Assembly: GCA_017849585.1 (NCBI GenBank)
Contig: JAFIGT010000011.1
Location: 62,001 to 126,000, forward strand
Direction of reading: 5' to 3'
DNA length: 64,000 bases
DNA from: Verrucomicrobium sp.
Lineage (GTDB): Bacteria > Verrucomicrobiota > Verrucomicrobiia > Methylacidiphilales > UBA1321
Position numbers and translations under genes: made by a program. The notes beneath the pieces were generated by a model. That model was not told the origin of the DNA. It did not search any database and was given only the letters and a program-made list of their open reading frames with translations. Numbering within the stretch: the stretch's first letter is position 1; every line of letters begins with the position of its first letter. Below are positions 61,534 to 64,000 of the stretch, in pieces.

Positions 61534-62553
61534 TCAGGTGTTAATTTCTGAAGCCCAGGAGCGATTGGCGTTATACCAATCGATGGTATTTTGGATGCCT
61601 TGCTCGAAAGTGACTTGGGGTTTCCAGCCGAGGAGCGACTTGGCTTTGTCGATGTTGGCCCAGGTGGCCACGACGTCGGCGGGGTGGCGGGGGAGGCGCT
61701 CCATGACGGCCTGTTTGCCGATGAGTTTTTCCATCAGGGCAATGGCGTCGCTGAGGATGATGGGTTCATCCGAGCCGAGATTGACGATTTCGTAACCGAC
61801 GGGTTTCAAGCCGAGGAGCGTGCCGCGGGCGATGTCGTCGACGTAGGTGAAGTCGCGCGATTGTTTGCCGTCGCCAAAGACGGGGATGGTGCGGCCTTCG
61901 GTGATGCGCTGGACGAACTTGAAGGGCATCATGTCGGGGCGACCGGCGGGACCGTAGACGGTGAAGTAGCGGAAGATCGTCATGTCGATCTTGTAGAGAT
62001 AATGATAGGTGTAGCAGAGCACCTCGGCGGCTTTTTTCGTGGCGGCGTAGGGGGAGAGCATGCGCTCGGTATTGAGGCTCTCGAGGTAGGGCGCGGGGTG
62101 GCCTTCGCCGTAGAGGCTGGAGGTGGAGGAGAGGATGAATTTCTTCACCTCGAAGTCGCGACAGGCGTTCAATAAATTCAGCGTGCCGGTGATGTTCGTC
62201 TGCACGTAGACGGCGGGGTTCTCGATCGAGGCGCGGACGCCGGCGCGGGCGGCGAGATTGATCACGGCGGCGAAGGGGCGGCCTTCGGCGGCCTGCTGTT
62301 GCTTGAAGAGGCTGGTGACGGAATCGACGTCGCTGATGTCGAAGTGGTGGTAGGTGAAATTCGGGTGTTTCTTGATCTGGGCAAGCCGCCATTCCTTGAT
62401 GCGGAGGTCGTAAGCGGGGGCGAGATTGTCGACGCCGACGACGCGATGACCCGCCGCGAGCAGGAGTTCCGCGACGCGGAAGCCGATGAAGCCTGCGGTG
62501 CCGGTCAGAAGGTAAGTCATTGAGGATGTGGATTCGGCTGCCATGTAAACCAT
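61534..62553 (-). CDS. NAD-dependent nucleotide-sugar epimerase (UDP-glucuronate 4-epimerase-like)
   Basis: 339 residues from the ATG at 62553; ATGs at 62544 and 62520 are alternatives, the last matching the usual family start. SDR motifs: TGTAGFIGFRVAELL (NAD site), NLAARAGVRASIENP, STSSLYG (Ser/Thr) and SPYAATKKAAEVL (YxxxK). FTVYGPAGRPDMMPFKF and VFGDGKQSRDFTYVDDI follow. The GRPDM pattern is typical of UDP-GlcA 4-epimerases and related enzymes. It may supply galacturonate for surface glycans, but a UDP-glucose 4-epimerase role cannot be excluded. Confidence 0.9.
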   Translation of the reverse strand: MVYMAAESTSSMTYLLTGTAGFIGFRVAELLLAAGHRVVGVDNLAPAYDLRIKEWRLAQIKKHPNFTYHHFDISDVDSVTSLFKQQQAAEGRPFAAVINLAARAGVRASIENPAVYVQTNITGTLNLLNACRDFEVKKFILSSTSSLYGEGHPAPYLESLNTERMLSPYAATKKAAEVLCYTYHYLYKIDMTIFRYFTVYGPAGRPDMMPFKFVQRITEGRTIPVFGDGKQSRDFTYVDDIARGTLLGLKPVGYEIVNLGSDEPIILSDAIALMEKLIGKQAVMERLPRHPADVVATWANIDKAKSLLGWKPQVTFEQGIQNTIDWYNANRSWASEINT

Positions 62554-62647
62554 CTACCTTCGCGGTTTTGGAAATGAAATCCAGCGAATTTTCGTGGGGG
62601 TCACGGGACGATACCTGTCGAAGAGAAGGCAGACCCTGTTACCAGTT

Positions 62648-63103
62648 TTAACGCGGCTGGCCTGAACTGCGGTCCGCGACGATGTGGTTGAGGACGTCGA
62701 CGGCATCCTGCCGCATGTGGCCCGCGGGGAGCTTTTGCGCCCAGAGCAGGGCTTCCTGGGGACTGACCCGGCTGAGCGCGGAGAGGACGTTGCCGATCGT
62801 GGTGGGGGTGAGGAGCGAGGGGCTGAGGGTGAGAGCGAAGTTGGCCGCGACATGGGGATCGGGTGTGCAGAGGCGGTCGAGTTCACGGCGGGCGCTGGTT
62901 TCGTCGAGGGCCATTGCTTTTTGCAATCGACGATGCTCGGCGGTGACGGGATCGGTCGCGGCGTCGCTGCCGGTATCGCGGGCCTCTGTCGGTGATGGCG
63001 TGGCGAGGGGAGTTGCCGAAATGGGTCGGATCTTCCAAAAAAGAGCGGCGAGGGCGGCGGGTATCAGGATGCAGAGAAGGAGTCCCACGCCATGCTTGAC
63101 CAT
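62648..63103 (-). CDS. Hypothetical signal-anchored protein
   Basis: 151 residues. An N-terminal membrane anchor or signal (LLLCILIPAALAALFW) is followed by a Pro/Thr/Ala linker and a helical part (HRRLQKAMALDETSARRELDRL, GNVLSALSRVSPQEALLWAQKLP). The last part resembles the short helical repeats of proteins with many W-A-x-x-L motifs in Verrucomicrobiota. No family is named. Confidence 0.65.
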   Translation of the reverse strand: MVKHGVGLLLCILIPAALAALFWKIRPISATPLATPSPTEARDTGSDAATDPVTAEHRRLQKAMALDETSARRELDRLCTPDPHVAANFALTLSPSLLTPTTIGNVLSALSRVSPQEALLWAQKLPAGHMRQDAVDVLNHIVADRSSGQPR

Positions 63104-63170
63104 GCGTTGGGTGTATCATGTGGAGGCTGGTGTTGACAAGGGTGGTCAGGACGAGGTGGGAGTGTTAGCG

Positions 63171-63193
63171 ATTCTGATGGATGTCATCAGAAT
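63171..63193. promoter_or_regulatory. Inverted repeat upstream of gltB
   Basis: ATTCTGATG-GATGT-CATCAGAAT is a perfect 9-bp inverted repeat, followed by TTTT. It lies 157 bp before the gltB ATG in a 246-bp non-coding gap. It could be an operator or a weak terminator (plus-strand direction). Confidence 0.4.
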
Positions 63194-63349
63194 TTTTCAT
63201 CAAACCGGTTGCATGGCCTGATCCTTGCTTTAGGTTTTGGCAGAGACTCAGTCTAAAAACCACGGTTCCATCGCTCCATCCTCAGGGTCGCTTGCGCGGC
63301 CCGTGGTGCGCGGCCAACGGTTGTGTCTGAGGATCGGGAAAAAACGGCG

Positions 63350-64000
63350 ATGGCTCTCAACCAATCCATCCTGGACCAGATCGGTTCCTACCGGGGGCTG
63401 TACGATCCTTCGTTTGAGCATGATGGTTGCGGTGTCGGTTTTGTCGCGAGCATTCAGGGCCGCAAATCCCACGATATTCTCAAGAAGGCCATTCATTCGG
63501 TCTGTGCATTGACCCATCGCGGCGCGATGGATGCGGATTCCAAGACAGGCGACGGCGCGGGTTTGCTTACGCAGATTCCGCACGCGCTGTTGCGGCCCGA
63601 GGTGGAGAAGCTCGGGCATAAACTTTTCGCGGATGGCGATCTGGGCGTGGGGATGCTTTTCCTGCCGCCGGGCGATGCGTACACGCAGGCGCGGTGTCGG
63701 CACATCGTGGAGGAAGTGGTGCGCTCGCGCGGGTTGTTCGTCTTCGGCTGGCGCGAAGTGCCGGTGCGGATGGAGGTGCTCGGCGACAAGGCGCTGCGGA
63801 CCTGTCCGCGCATCGAGCAGGTCTTGATCGGGCGGACGGACCCGAAGAAGATGAGCGCGATTGCCTATGAGCGGACGCTCTATCTCAGCCGCAATCAAAT
63901 TGAAGATCAGGCGGAGGCGGAGGGAATCAAGAATCTCTATATCCCCTCATTCTCGAGCCAGACGATTGTCTATAAGGGACTGCTCGCGTCGCCGCAACTG
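63350..64000 (+). CDS. gltB: Glutamate synthase large subunit, N-terminal part (cut by window end)
   Basis: 217 residues are visible and the frame is still open at base 64000. The start MALNQSILDQIGSYRGLYDP is followed by EHDGCGVGFVAS, the glutamine amidotransferase start of GltB. The Cys of DGCGVGF is the N-terminal nucleophile after removal of the propeptide. LTHRGAMDADSKTGDGAGLLTQIPH continues the Ntn-hydrolase fold, and ERTLYLSRN follows. It should make glutamate from glutamine and 2-oxoglutarate with a small subunit that lies beyond the window. Confidence 0.95.
   Translation, partial: MALNQSILDQIGSYRGLYDPSFEHDGCGVGFVASIQGRKSHDILKKAIHSVCALTHRGAMDADSKTGDGAGLLTQIPHALLRPEVEKLGHKLFADGDLGVGMLFLPPGDAYTQARCRHIVEEVVRSRGLFVFGWREVPVRMEVLGDKALRTCPRIEQVLIGRTDPKKMSAIAYERTLYLSRNQIEDQAEAEGIKNLYIPSFSSQTIVYKGLLASPQL

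Overview
The window looks like chromosomal DNA of a GC-rich Gram-negative bacterium of the Verrucomicrobiota (PVC superphylum). The assignment is an inference. It rests on a doubled DUF5069 protein, a DUF2723-TPR membrane protein, pseudopilins away from any secretion operon, a DksA-like protein with a partly lost zinc finger, Lys/Ala/Pro-rich N-terminal tails, and few strong Shine-Dalgarno sites. No plasmid, phage, CRISPR, rRNA or tRNA was found. No gap between genes exceeds 300 bases.

1-18 kb is a surface-polysaccharide region. It holds a GT2 enzyme cut by the window edge, a YfhO-like membrane protein, three GT9 and three GT4 glycosyltransferases on alternating strands, and a dTDP-L-rhamnose block. 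That block has rmlA and rmlB but no rmlC or classical rmlD; beside it is a short SDR protein that resembles the plant bifunctional 3,5-epimerase/4-reductase. apaG, thiD, a class I glutamine amidotransferase and a glycogen synthase with a 180-residue extra N-terminus are interspersed.

18-34 kb is mostly housekeeping: nadE, two coupled pseudopilins, a BrnT/BrnA-like toxin-antitoxin pair, a secreted Cys-rich protein, an AraC regulator, another glycosyltransferase, ftsH, tilS, galK, a methyltransferase of the ovothiol (4-mercaptohistidine) type and an M29 aminopeptidase. A 108-bp intergenic element with inverted ends lies beside ftsH.

34-47 kb has an mgtA Mg2+ ATPase whose stop codon overlaps the start of a PTS EIIA-domain gene, a large DUF2723-TPR protein, a minus-strand run of dksA-like, rpsR and rpmB ending in a clear terminator, and a hybrid histidine kinase.

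46.5-53.8 kb is a sugar-use cluster: a LacI regulator, a secreted GH-A-clan glycosidase, a GH78 alpha-L-rhamnosidase and a xylose-isomerase-like protein. The last three are joined by ATGA overlaps. The cell may therefore both make and degrade L-rhamnose.

53.8-64 kb has the DUF5069 protein, an ECF sigma / short membrane anti-sigma / secreted helical DUF3106-like operon that recalls CnrH-CnrY-CnrX, yebC, a GYF_2 membrane protein, polA, a nucleotide-sugar epimerase, two small membrane proteins and the start of gltB, cut by the window end. Short palindromes with the core CAGCGT-S-ACGCTG recur three times between genes here.
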